DNA of 64,000 nucleotides, taken from the NCBI GenBank assembly GCA_022009855.1, contig CP091727.1:3968001-4032000 (forward strand), given 5' to 3'. This document shows positions 1-9,418 of the stretch, one piece after another. Positions within the stretch are counted from its first letter, which is position 1, and the number at the start of each line of letters is the position of its first letter. The translations under genes were made by a program, and so were the position numbers. The notes beneath the pieces are model-generated. The model had not been told where the DNA came from. It searched no databases and saw nothing but the letters and a program-made list of their open reading frames with translations. The DNA comes from Lentisphaeria bacterium (lineage in GTDB: Bacteria; Verrucomicrobiota; Lentisphaeria; Victivallales; Victivallaceae).

Positions 1-12
1 ATTTCTGCATTT

Positions 13-834
13 ATGGCGGATGAGTTTTTTCAGCAGTTGATCGATTGCATGAAGCGGGAGGCCAAGCGTCATCCCGGACATCTGGCAACGGAGGAGACGC
101 TCCGCGCCTTCATGGCGGAAACGCACACCTCCGCCGGATTGCCTGAAGCGGCATCGCCTTCACCCGCTCCGGCCATCGATGCTGCTCCGGGGCCGGCGAT
201 CGCGAAGCCGGTCCGGCCGGCTCCGGCTGCCGCCGCACCGGAGGGTTCCGACACGGTCGCAGGGGCAGGATCGCTCGATGAGCTGCGCAAAATCGTTCTG
301 CAATGCCGGAACTGTCGTTTGGCGCCGACCCGTCATTCGGTGGTGTTCGGCGAAGGGAATCCGCACGCGCGGCTGATGTTCGTCGGGGAGGGACCGGGCG
401 AACAGGAAGATTTGCAGGGGCGCCCTTTCGTCGGACCGGCCGGGCAATTGCTGGATCGGATGATTCTCGCGATGCAGTTCACGCGCGAAGAGGTCTACAT
501 TGCCAATGTAGTGAAGTGCCGCCCGCCGCACAACCGCAATCCCGAACCGGACGAGGCGGATGCCTGCCGCGGCTATCTTGCCAGGCAGGTGGAACTCATT
601 CAGCCGGAGGTGATTGTGGTGCTCGGTGCGGTTGCCGCCCGTTTCCTGCTTCAGCGCCGCGAAGGAATCACCCGGCTGCGCGGCCACTGGCTGGGGTACA
701 ACGGCATTCCTGTGATGCCGACGTTCCACCCCTCCTACCTGCTGCGGGATCCCTCCGGAAAACGGCTGGCCTGGAGCGATCTGCAACAGGTGATGAAGGT
801 GTTCGGCAAGGTTTACCGTCCGGCGTCGCGTTGA
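13..834 (+). CDS. Family 4 (Fe-S) uracil-DNA glycosylase
   Basis: Removes uracil from DNA as the first step of base excision repair. The motif GEGPGEQEDLQGRPFVGPAG (about residues 125-144) is the family 4 active-site block, and PTFHPSYLLR near the C terminus is the second, His-containing block. Four cysteines (C98, C101, C169, C185) are spaced as in the [4Fe-4S]-binding family 4/5 enzymes. The first 90 residues are a Pro/Ala-rich linker, so the protein (273 aa) is longer than the usual 200-220 aa core. No stop is visible upstream within the 12 bases available, so the true start may lie outside the window. The frame is intact. Confidence 0.9.
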   Translation: MADEFFQQLIDCMKREAKRHPGHLATEETLRAFMAETHTSAGLPEAASPSPAPAIDAAPGPAIAKPVRPAPAAAAPEGSDTVAGAGSLDELRKIVLQCRNCRLAPTRHSVVFGEGNPHARLMFVGEGPGEQEDLQGRPFVGPAGQLLDRMILAMQFTREEVYIANVVKCRPPHNRNPEPDEADACRGYLARQVELIQPEVIVVLGAVAARFLLQRREGITRLRGHWLGYNGIPVMPTFHPSYLLRDPSGKRLAWSDLQQVMKVFGKVYRPASR

Positions 835-895
835 CGGAAGGTTCCGCCGCCGTGTTCGCGGTTTCGATGAAATAAGAAAACAGGAGTTGGATTGT

Positions 896-1409
896 ATGTT
901 GAATGTTGATGGAATTTCCATCCGTCCCGCGACGGATTCCGAACTGCCGGTCATCAAGGAACTCGCCCTCCGGATCTGGCCGGATACCTACGGGGAAATT
1001 CTCACTCCGGCGCAGATTGATTATATGATCGAAATGATGTACGCGCAGCCGGTTCTTGAACGGGAACGGCGGGAAGGAATCTCGTTCGATCTCATCTGCG
1101 AGCAGAATCAGCCGGTCGGTTTCCTCTCCTACGGTCCTTATCGGAGGGAGCCGCCGACGATGAAACTTCACAAACTCTATCTGGATTTCTCCCTTCACGG
1201 GCGCGGCATCGGGTCGATGGCACTGCAATATGCCATCTCCGTAGCCCGGGAACAGGGATATCGCTTTCTGCGGCTCAATGTCAACAAGGGAGAATGAAAC
1301 CGCTCTCCGCGCTTACCGGCGCAACGGATTCCGGCAGGTCGAAGCGGTCAAGATCGACATCGGCGGCGGCTACTTTATGGACGATTTCGTCATGGAGATC
1401 GCTCTGTAA
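896..1409 (+). CDS. GNAT family N-acetyltransferase (frame break)
   Basis: Acetyl-CoA-dependent N-acetyltransferase of unknown substrate. The fold is recognisable from the N-terminal IRPAT strand, the acyl-CoA-binding region LHGRGIGSMAL and the following RLNVNKGNETALRAYRRNGF-type end, which is the classical GNAT motif A/B pattern. The frame stops at 1297, but the next frame continues without interruption to TAA at 1409 (…VEAVKIDIGGGYFMDDFVMEIAL) once one base is removed near 1290. The ATG at 896 is chosen because AGGAG at 882-886 is well spaced for it; a TTG at 887 is too close. It lies 60 bp after the glycosylase gene on the same strand and may be cotranscribed. Confidence 0.8.
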
Positions 1410-1447
1410 GAATTTTGTAAAAAAGAAAATAAAATCAGGAATCATTA

Positions 1448-1475
1448 TTGATATTTAAAGGAATCATCTTATATT
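1448..1475 (+). promoter_or_regulatory. Predicted sigma-70 promoter for htrA
   Basis: TTGATA (1448-1453), 16-bp spacer, TATATT (1470-1475), 40 bp upstream of the HtrA start in an A+T-rich gap. It matches the pattern seen before several other genes of the window. Confidence 0.5.
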
Positions 1476-1514
1476 GAATTCGAATTTTCCATCTGAACTG
1501 CGAGGAGTTTGCCA

Positions 1515-2730
1515 ATGAACAATATCAAGATGATTTTTCTTTCACCGTCTCCGCACTGGCGGGTGCGGTGATTGCCTTGATGCTTTTTTTTCTGCTTCGT
1601 CGGACCGCGTCCGCAGAGCGCACCGCCGGCGGACGTGGGAAAGGGGAGCACACTTCCCGGCTCCGCTCTGGTTCCGGAACCGGTGGTGGTGCCGCCGGGA
1701 AGCGCCTCCCGGGTTGCAGCGGGAGTTCGCCGCGGCGATCAACAATTCGATGCCCGCGGTGGTGCTGATCACCGCGCAGAAGCGGATCGGTGTCGTCAGT
1801 CCTTACTCCAACCTCTTCGACTATCGTCGCCGGAAGATTGACTATCTCGATGTGCCGTCGGGGCAGGGATCCGGATTTTTCATCAGAGAAGACGGTTATA
1901 TTCTGACCAATTTTCATGTGGTGCGTGACCAGGATTCCTTCTGGATCACGACGCATGATGGACGGGAGTTCCCGGCGCAGGTGGTGGGCATCGATCCTCC
2001 GACTGATCTCGCGCTGTTGAAGATCGATTCCAAAGAGAAATTTCCGGTGCTTCGTTTCGCCGACGCGGAAAAGGTGCAGATCGGTCACTGGGCGATCGCC
2101 ATCGGCGCTCCCTTCAGCCTCAGCCGGACCGTCACCGTCGGGATTGTTTCGAACAAGAAGCGCAGTGGCGTCGGAGTGAACCTCTACGAGAGCTATGTCC
2201 AGACGGACGCTTCGATCAACCCGGGCAACTCCGGCGGTCCGCTCCTGAACATTCAGGGGGAGGTGATCGGGGTAAACGACTTCATCCTGTCGCCTTCCGG
2301 CGGCAACATCGGGCTGAGTTTCGCCATCTCCTCGGACATTGCAGAACAGGTGTCGCAGGAATTGATCCGCAACGGCCGGGTGGAACGCCCGTGGCTGGGG
2401 GTGATTCTGCAGGAGATCGACCGCAAGGAGCGGCGGAAGGTCGGCCTGGAATACGGTGTGCTGATTGCGCAGCTCTACCGGAATTCTCCGGCGGCGGAAG
2501 CGTTGCGGCCGGGCGATGTCGTGCTCAAAGCAAACAATATCCCCATCCATACGCCACATGATCTGCAGGGTGTGGTGTTTGCCGCGGCCCCCGATTCGAC
2601 GATCAAAATGCAGATCTGGCGTTCCGGACGGAAGATGGATGTTGAGGTGAAGGTGCGCAAATCTCCGCGTTCCTGGTTCAACCGCAACTGGAGCTCCCAG
2701 TCCGGCGCTTTGCCGGTACGGCAGCTCTGA
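1515..2730 (+). CDS. HtrA/DegP-like serine protease with PDZ domain
   Basis: Periplasmic, membrane-anchored trypsin-like protease for damaged envelope proteins. The chymotrypsin-type triad is visible: His in GYILTNFHVV, Asp in PPTDLALLKI, Ser in NPGNSGGPLLN. One PDZ domain follows (GVLIAQLYRNSPAAEALRPG). The uninterrupted frame starts at 1714, but an ATG at 1515 with GAGGAG (1502-1507) opens a hydrophobic anchor (…VSALAGAVIALMLFFLLRR) that is reached through single-base breaks near 1540 and between 1650 and 1710. With the anchor the protein is about 405 aa and has one PDZ domain, like DegS. The gene stands alone behind its own promoter. Confidence 0.88.
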
Positions 2731-2746
2731 GCAGGAGAAAGACGAT

Positions 2747-2780
2747 AAGGAAAAGGCCCGGAATTTTTCTCTTCCGTGCC
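2747..2780 (-). terminator. Predicted intrinsic terminator of the DUF2156 gene
   Basis: Read on the minus strand, GGCACGGAA and TTCCGGGCC form a nine-pair stem with one mismatch and an 8-nt loop, followed by TTTTCCTT. It lies between convergent genes, 35 bp past the minus-strand stop codon. Confidence 0.45.
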
Positions 2781-2814
2781 TCATTCTTTCAACAGGTACA
2801 GCAGGAGAATCCTA

Positions 2815-3708
2815 TTATTTGGTGCGCAGAAAATAACGCTTGAAGAAACGTTCCGGATCCAGCGAGCGCTTGGCGTGGCGGAGAGACTCCTCATTCATAT
2901 CCTGTTCACGGTTCATGAATTTCGCCTTGCCGCGAAGTGCAATCGCCAGCTGCCAGGTCAGGGTCTGCGGTGCTCCCTTTACCGCGTGATCGGCCTTTTC
3001 GTAATGCACGTCCACGGTGTCGGAGGGCAGCAGACTGTAGACCGAGAATCCCGCCGGATAATCCGGCTCCGCGTAGAGGATGATCCCGCCCAGCCCTAGC
3101 TCGTCGAAGTTGTTCCATGCCCGGTTCATGGCCAGCGCTTCCTCTTCGAGAAATTCACAGGGTTCCAGTCTGGAGTTCAGGTCGGCGGCGAGCTTCGCCA
3201 CCACCGGAATCTCCTCCTTGGTGATCCGGCGCACCTCCGCGTAGGGCCAGTTAGTCTGAAACTGTTTGACCAGATTATGCTTCTTTCGCAACTTCGGACC
3301 GGTGAACGTTGCAATCTTTTCCACCGAATAGAGGTAGTCGATCGCCCCTTCGTCAAACTCCAGTTCAAAGTAGTCGTCACACTCCGGATGGCGATCGAGA
3401 AACTCCTCCGGCACATCGTAAATTCCACCGTCGGTCAGGCCTTCCGCAAGAAAGGCGTCGTTGATCGCTTTCAGGTCCTCGGGTTCCGTCCAGCGACCGA
3501 TCGGATAATGGATCGTGCGGGCCTTGCGCTCGTAGACCACCAGCCGGTCACCGGCCTCGACGAACTCCAGTCCGTACGGCTCCTGGTACATGAACAGATT
3601 GGGGAAGCTGCATTCGCAGCTCTGACTTGCCCCGATGGCCAGTTTTTCGTCGAACAACTTCCGGTCCGCAAGGGTAACCGGACGGAGAGTGCTGAAATCA
3701 ATTTTCAT
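2815..3708 (-). CDS. DUF2156 protein (phosphatidylglycerol lysyltransferase C-domain type)
   Basis: This 297-aa protein matches the DUF2156 / LPG-synthase C-terminal family, a double GNAT-like fold related to aminoacyl-tRNA-dependent lipid or peptidoglycan aminoacyl transferases. Recognition rests on overall pattern: the N-terminal 'DRKLFDEKL…SFPNLFMYQEPYGLEF' segment, the central 'GPKLRKKHNLVKQF' and the C-terminal 'KFMNREQDMNEESLRHAK' block. No membrane segment is present, unlike full MprF, so it is a soluble stand-alone version. Substrate cannot be assigned. The stop and the neighbouring mreB stop (3710) are practically adjacent, mreB being upstream on the same strand, so the two are probably cotranscribed. 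The frame is intact. Confidence 0.75.
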   Translation of the reverse strand: MKIDFSTLRPVTLADRKLFDEKLAIGASQSCECSFPNLFMYQEPYGLEFVEAGDRLVVYERKARTIHYPIGRWTEPEDLKAINDAFLAEGLTDGGIYDVPEEFLDRHPECDDYFELEFDEGAIDYLYSVEKIATFTGPKLRKKHNLVKQFQTNWPYAEVRRITKEEIPVVAKLAADLNSRLEPCEFLEEEALAMNRAWNNFDELGLGGIILYAEPDYPAGFSVYSLLPSDTVDVHYEKADHAVKGAPQTLTWQLAIALRGKAKFMNREQDMNEESLRHAKRSLDPERFFKRYFLRTK

Positions 3709-3709
3709 T

Positions 3710-4737
3710 CTACGCCAACCAGATACTGTCTTCCTGAAGCATGACCCCCGTCCCCTTCGCCACCGCGTTGAGCGGTTCTTCGGAGATGAAGACGGGCAGC
3801 CCGGTTTCTTCGGTTAATAATTTATCGAGTCCGGAGAGCATCGCGCCGCCGCCGGCAAGCATGATGCCGCGATCGATCAGATCCGCCGCCAGATCCGGAG
3901 GACACCGTTCCAGCGTCGCACGGACCGCTTCGATGATCGTGGTGATCGGCTCCTGCAGCGCCATGCGGATTTCCGCCGCGCTCACCCGGACCGTTTTGGG
4001 AACCCGTGAGACCAGATCCAAGCCTTTGACTTCGAGACTTTCATCGTCTTTGACCGGATAGGCGCTGCCGATCCGTATCTTGATCTGTTCGGCGGTCAGT
4101 TCGCCGATCATCAGGTTGTAAACCCGTTTGAGGTGCTGAATGATCGCACCGTCGAGTTCGTCGCCGCCGACACGGACACTCTTGGAGCCGACGATGCCGG
4201 AAAGAGAGATCACCGCCACCTCCGTGGTTCCGCCGCCGATATCGACGATCATGCTGCCCGCCGGTTCCGCCACCGGGAGACCGACGCCGACGGCGGCCGC
4301 CATCGGTTCTTCCACCAGAACAACTTCCCCGGCTCCGGCCCGCTTGGCGCTGTCCTTGACCGCACGATTTTCCACCTCCGTGATGCCGGACGGTACCGCC
4401 ACCAGCACCCGGGGGATGCAGCAGACGTTTCCGCCACGGCACCGTCCGAATCGCCTTCTGAATGAAGTAGCGGAGCATCTCTTCGGTAATTTCGAAATCC
4501 GCGATGACGCCGTCTTTCATCGGCCGGATCGCCCGGATGTTGCACGGGCATTTGCCCAGCATGCTTTTGGCTTCGCTGCCGACGTTGAGCACCTGACGGG
4601 TGCTCTCCTTGATGGCCACGACGGAGGGTTCCGCCAGTACGATCCCCTTGTCACGCACATACACCAGGCAGTTGGCGGTTCCGAGGTCGATGCCGATATC
4701 GGTGGGAAAACATTTTGGCCAAGCATTGAGTACTCAT
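3710..4737 (-). CDS. mreB: Rod-shape determining actin homologue MreB
   Basis: Cytoskeletal actin-like ATPase that guides lateral cell-wall synthesis. The phosphate-1 motif DIGIDLGTANCLVYV, phosphate-2 motif IVDIGGGTTEVAVIS and adenosine motif IMLAGGGAMLSGLD are all present, and the reconstructed length (about 340 aa) is typical. Two single-base breaks interrupt it, both extra C in C-runs: near 4705 just after the start, and near 4412 (C run before GVLVAVPSG). The ATG at 4737 is preceded by a G-rich Shine-Dalgarno (GGTAGGGGGG). The usual mreC/mreD partners are not next to it; the DUF2156 gene follows 2 bp downstream. Confidence 0.92.
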
Positions 4738-4811
4738 GGACCCCCCTACCTACGGTGAATATATCCCAGCTTTAATCTCTGATTTTCGAAACGCTCTTTT
4801 CTTTTGCTGTA

Positions 4812-4841
4812 TTAATAGACTTTTTTTTTCTGAAATTGCAA
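4812..4841 (-). promoter_or_regulatory. Predicted promoter for mreB
   Basis: On the minus strand TTGCAA (4841-4836), 18-bp A-rich spacer, TATTAA (4817-4812), about 75 bp before the mreB ATG. It sits in the 326-bp divergent gap 4738-5063, which is A+T-rich at its mreB side and holds no gene that I can support. Confidence 0.4.
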
Positions 4842-5063
4842 GTAAATCCGGCAAATATTGTCCAACAAACCTTTAAAAAGCGCCGGTTTGTCCTCTCCTG
4901 TTGATTGAAAACCATTCTTCCCGGTGATATTGTATGTGAACTGAAAACCGGAGAGAAAGCACGTGTTTCCCCCAGTTTCCGGCGGATCGAACGATAAGGC
5001 CGCCGGCTGTTCGCGGGGATTTTTGAAGCCACCGTCTGCTTCTCCGGGGAGTTTGGGAGAAAA

Positions 5064-6206
5064 ATGAGTTGTGACAATGCGGTGTGCCCTCCGGGCTATG
5101 TGCACCATCTCGATCTTCTGCACGACTATCCGGCGCCGGAGTTCCCTGTGATGACAATCCCGCGGGAAGCCTGGCGGAACGGGCTGGTCCTGCGTATGCC
5201 GAATCATCTCGGCGATGCGGTCATGGCGCTCCCCGCGCTTCAGATGCTCCGCCGAATCGTGCCGGAATATTGTTCTCTCCAGGTGATTGCTCCTGTCGGG
5301 CAGCGCGCCCTCTACGGATCGTTGCCCGATGTGGATGGTTTTTGCCTCTGGCAGAGATTCATCGCGGCTGGTCGATCGAGGAGCTGCTTTCCCTCCGGCA
5401 GCAGCGGCTCGGCATCGGTGTGCTTTTCAATAATTCACTGCGGGATGCGCTGCTCATGCGTCTGGCCGGGGTTCCGCGCCTGTTCGGCGCTGCGGCCAGA
5501 GGGCGTTCTCCGCTTCTGGCGCGCAGTTTCCGCTTTCCGCCGCGCAGGGATCGGCAGCTTGCCGAAATACACCAGACCAATAAATGTCTTGCGATCGCTT
5601 CTGCTCTCGGCGCACCGCGCTGGGATGGTTCCCTGCCGGTATTCCGACTTCGCCCCGCGGTCAACGAACTGGCGCCGGAAATCACCGCCTTCTGTGAACA
5701 CCCGCGAATGTTGACCGTCGCTTCCGGTGCTGCTTACGGAGCCGCCAAACGCTGGCCCGGCGAGTCGTTCCGCGAAGTCGCCGGCGCCTGGGTCGAGGGG
5801 GAGGAATCGTGGTGGTGCTGGGATCCTCATCGGAACGTGCAGTCGGCAATGAGGTGATCTCCGGGCTGAGGCGTGACCGGGCGTTCAACCTCTCCGGAAA
5901 GACCGGGTTGGCGGAATTGATGCATCTTCTCGCCGGTTCGGTGCTCACTGTGGCCAATGACTCCGGAATCATGCACCTCTCCGCAGCTCTGGGGCGGCCG
6001 GGAGTGGCGATATTCGGGCCGACCGACTATACGGCGACCGGCCCGATCAGTTCGAAATGGAGTCTGCTGTTCGACAAGGTGGAGTGCGCCCCTGCTTCCG
6101 CCGTGAATGTCCGCAGGGAGAGGCTCGCTGCATTCGCCGGGTGACGCCCGGGATGGTGATCGCCGAAATGCGGCGGATTGCCGGGGCGGAGGGAATTCGG
6201 CTCTGA
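5064..6206 (+). CDS. Glycosyltransferase family 9 (heptosyltransferase II-like)
   Basis: Likely transfers ADP-heptose onto the LPS inner core. The N-terminal MPNHLGDAVMALPALQMLR block is the family 9 acceptor-domain signature, and the C-terminal NDSGIMHLSAALGRPGVAIF-type block is the nucleotide-sugar-binding region. The gene has single-base breaks near 5350 (T-run), 5803 (G-run) and 6090 (C-run); the conserved sequence continues across all three and ends at TGA 6204-6206. The reconstructed protein is about 380 aa, normal for WaaF. The Cys-rich stretch CAPCFRRECPQGEARC before the C terminus is common in WaaF-type enzymes. It implies a Gram-negative outer membrane. It is convergent with the MATE gene that follows. 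Confidence 0.82.
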
Positions 6207-6217
6207 ATCGTATCCGG

Positions 6218-7700
6218 TCAGGGGAGCGCCGCCGCCTCCGCGACTTTTCCTCCTCTTCCGACGGGGCCGGCGGGAGATCGATGACTTGGATCTTTTCCAG
6301 GCACCGGAACGCCGCCGCCACACCATCAGTGCGGCATCTACCGCCATGTAAAAGGTGATCAAAGCCCACACCTGGGAAATGCCCGTCTTTATCACGTAGA
6401 TCAGATAGAGGGTGCCGGGAATCTGAATCAGCCACGAAGTCGCCATGCCGATGGCGAGCGGAATCAGGTGTCTCCCGCGCCGCGCAGACTGCCCATGGCG
6501 ATGAAGCGTGTGGCGTCGAGCAAATTGAAGAGAATCGCCCAGCGCAGAATGATGACCACGTTCTCGTGAACCTGTCTGAAATCGATACCTGTAGTTCCGG
6601 CATTTTTCGAGCCGAAGAGATTGATCAGCAGCTCAGGTGCGAAGAGATAGAAGCAGGAGGCGGCGAGCATCCAGCAGGCGAGCATGCGCCATGAGCGGCC
6701 CGAAATTCGCTCGGCGACCAGGAGACGCCGCTTGCCGATGTACTGGCCGGTGATGATGCTGGTCGCATCCATGAGGCCGATCATCGGCATATTGCCCAAC
6801 ATATTGATGGTCAATGCGATGCTGGTCGCTGTCAATGCTTCGTTGCCGAGGTTGCCGATCATCATCACGACGATGGCGAACGCGGCGTTGCGGATGAAGG
6901 TTTGCAGACCGGCCGGAGCCCCGAAGAGAAGCAGCTTGCGGAAGAAACGCCATTCCGGCCGGCGGTGGCGGCGGGTCTCATACTCCGACTGCGAAACCAT
7001 GAGAAAGACCGTCGCGGAAATGAGCAGCGTGCAGAGGTTCGCCAGGGGAATTGGCGGTCCCTGCGCCCAGGATTCCCAGCGGAGGCAGTCCGAATTTTCC
7101 GAAGATCAAAATGTAGTTGAGCGGCACGCAGATGAGGCAGCCGACCACTTTGATCGCGGCGACAAGCATGGTTTTCCCGCGACCGGTGAAGAAGGAGAGA
7201 AACCCCAGTTCCATGCAGGTGAAGCCTGCGCAGGGGGACATCGCGGTGAAATACTCTGCCTCGAATGCCGCAATCGTCGGATGGTGGCCGTTGTGGGCAA
7301 TGATCCATGAGCCGCCGGCCGGAAGGGCGAAGGTGAGCAGAACCGCCACAATCGTGCCGAAGTAGAAACCGTTCCAGGCCGCCTGAACGCAGCCGACCCG
7401 GTCGTTTGCCCCGTGAAACTGGGCGATGACGGTCGCGGTGAAGCTGGTGGTGATCAGAAAGAAGGCCATCAGCGTGAAGAACATCTGACCGGCCGGCATG
7501 GCGGCGGCAATCTCCTCCGGGGAATCGTTGGCGATGAAAATCCGGTTGGTCAGCATCATGATGGTGTTGCTGGCGCTCAGAATGATCAGCGGCCAGGCGA
7601 TCCGCCAGATTTCGAGGTAGCCGCCCGGCTCGAAAAACTGCCGCCGGCTGAAGTAGCCGGCGAAGGTTCGGAATGGTTGTTGGATTGCTGAAAAACGCAT
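6218..7700 (-). CDS. MATE family efflux transporter (1)
   Basis: Inner-membrane Na+ or H+ antiporter exporting organic cations or drugs. The N-terminal WRIAWPLIILSASNTIMMLTNRIF region is typical of NorM/DinF proteins (a gate-like first helix), and about twelve hydrophobic segments follow. Breaks occur near 7050, 6470, 6300 and 6240, so four frame segments must be joined; about 490 aa result. The start at 7700 (MRFSAIQQPF…) is supported by a promoter 33 bp upstream. The C-terminal tail after the last helix is charged, and its exact end (stop at 6218-6220) is inferred. Substrate unknown. It is one of three MATE proteins in the window and is only distantly similar to the other two. Confidence 0.82.
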
Positions 7701-7732
7701 GGGAGTCGATCTGTCTGATTTGTTAAACGCGT

Positions 7733-7760
7733 AATATAGTCCGGAAATCCTGATTTTCAA
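7733..7760 (-). promoter_or_regulatory. Predicted promoter for MATE gene 1
   Basis: On the minus strand TTGAAA (7760-7755), 16-bp spacer, TATATT (7738-7733), ending 33 bp before the start codon. Confidence 0.55.
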
Positions 7761-7795
7761 TAAAAAGATGAAAAAAATTCCGGAAAGCGTCGTTG

Positions 7796-8613
7796 TCAGC
7801 GCATCGAAAGGAGTTTCTCGGCGGTTTCCCGATTGCAGTTGGCGAAGCCGAAGGAGTCGCTGTAGGCGAACACTTCCGGCATGTTGCTCCAGACATCGAC
7901 GGGTTTGTGTGCGTCCGCGCCGATGACGGTCTTGACGCCGCACTCCGCCGCCAGTTCCCACACCGGATTCCACGGGTATTGCCGCCGGGTTTCGCTGCCG
8001 TTCACCACCGGTGGTTTGCGGAACCCGTAGGCATTGATTTCGAGCGGAACATCGAAGCTGAGCGAAGCCTGCATGAGATCACGGTACAGCGCATCGAGTT
8101 CCGGCGTCCATTCGCGGAAGCGGACCAGCGCCATGTCAGGATGGGCGAGACAGGCGATGAAACCGTTTTCCATCATCTGGATCGACTCCTCGATACAGCC
8201 GCGGACCAGTTCCGGTTCCGCCGGGGTGATGTCGCCGACCCAGATCAGTTCTCCGGCACGGCGGGTGAAGTGGACGGCGCCGATCAGATAGTCGAGGCCG
8301 TATTCTCCTAGAAAGACCTCCCGGTAGAACGAGGGACCGAGTGAGGGGAGATAGTCCGCTTCCAGACCGGCGAGGATCTTGAGCTTCGGGTACTCCTCCC
8401 GGGCGCGCCGGATGTCCTCGCAGTAGGCCGAAAGTTCTGAAAAATCCATTCGCGACGAGGCGTATTCTCCACCGGGAAAGGGGGAGTGGTCGGAGAATCC
8501 CAGTACGGACAGTTCCTGCTGCACCGCTTTAGCACAGTAATCGGAAATTTCCCCCGGGCGTGTTTGCAACGGCGGGTATGAGTGTGCAAATTGACCCGCT
8601 GCGGTTGTTTCAT
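7796..8613 (-). CDS. PHP-domain histidinol-phosphatase family protein
   Basis: Metal-dependent phosphoesterase of the PHP family, closest in layout to histidinol-phosphate phosphatase HisJ/HisK. The N-terminal NLHTHTRRC (metal-binding HxH), the central GLEADYLPS, AVHFT and LAHPD motifs and the C-terminal GADAHKPVDV supply the expected metal ligands. The frame breaks once near 8556 in a C/G run; the ATG at 8613 (MKQPQRVNLHTHT) belongs to the true N terminus. Reconstructed length is about 272 aa. No other his genes are nearby, so a role in histidine synthesis is not shown by context. Confidence 0.8.
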
Positions 8614-8642
8614 AGTTCGGAACCTCCAGTGGTAATCCGATT

Positions 8643-8671
8643 AATATAGCGTCGCCCCGGGTGGAAATCAA
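8643..8671 (-). promoter_or_regulatory. Predicted promoter for the PHP phosphatase gene
   Basis: On the minus strand TTGATT (8671-8666), 17-bp spacer, TATATT (8648-8643), about 30 bp before the start codon. Confidence 0.5.
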
Positions 8672-8703
8672 TGCGTTTTCCGGAAAATACTTCGCGATCG
8701 GAA

Positions 8704-9354
8704 TCAGGCTTCTCCACTGTAAATTCGCGTATAAGCCTCGTAGGCCTTGCGATAGCGGGAGGCGTTGGCCGGGCTGAAACTCTTGTGGGTGTAGCCGCGG
8801 TAACGGTTGATTTTGAGCGAGGCGCGTTCAAAATAGATGCGCAACTGGTTAATTACGCTCACTTCGTAGTCGCCGAGGAACTTTTCGGAACGAACCAGCT
8901 CCGCTTCCGTCTGGGTGACGCCCAGTTCCTTGAGCGGAGAAACGGCCTCATCCTGCAGCAGTTCATCCTGGAGCTCCAGAGAATCTCCCAGCGTCTGGGA
9001 GATGTTGCCGATCAGCAGGACGAAATGCAGAATGCCACGTTCACGCGACTCGGTGTCCGGACTGGAAAGCATCCGTAAAATCGCCCGGGTGTCTTCCGCC
9101 GCCTGCTGCATGAGGCCGTTGCCGATGGTGTAAAGACGGCTGCGTTCCGCCTCCTCCCTGGCGAAAAGATCGTCGGAGAAGAGCTTGACCGCACAGTCGT
9201 ACGCGGCATCGCGCCGCCCCATCAACGGCGGCAGGTTCATCTTGATCAAAGGGTCTGCATTGCGGAGCGGTTTATGCAGCGGAGCCCCGGGACGGAGAAA
9301 ATCCCACGTCCGCTTGACCCGGCTGATGATTTCATTGGGCAGACTCATGCTCAT
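8704..9354 (-). CDS. Conserved-looking helical protein of unknown function
   Basis: I do not recognise the family. The protein (about 216 aa from the ATG at 9354, which has AGGGGAG 7 bp upstream) is soluble and mostly helical, with many Leu, Glu and Arg residues, no signal peptide and no cysteine cluster. It begins MSMSLPNEIISRVKRTWDFL and ends RKAYEAYTRIYSGEA. It lies 64 bp downstream of serA on the same strand and is probably cotranscribed with it, but nothing in the sequence ties it to serine synthesis. The frame extends further upstream to 9504, but without a ribosome binding site and with low-complexity Arg/Ser sequence. Confidence 0.6.
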   Translation of the reverse strand: MSMSLPNEIISRVKRTWDFLRPGAPLHKPLRNADPLIKMNLPPLMGRRDAAYDCAVKLFSDDLFAREEAERSRLYTIGNGLMQQAAEDTRAILRMLSSPDTESRERGILHFVLLIGNISQTLGDSLELQDELLQDEAVSPLKELGVTQTEAELVRSEKFLGDYEVSVINQLRIYFERASLKINRYRGYTHKSFSPANASRYRKAYEAYTRIYSGEA

Positions 9355-9418
9355 GAACCACTCCCCTGTTGCGGAGACCGCCGCGCTCCGGCGTTCGGAA
9401 ACGCGGCGTATTTCTGAC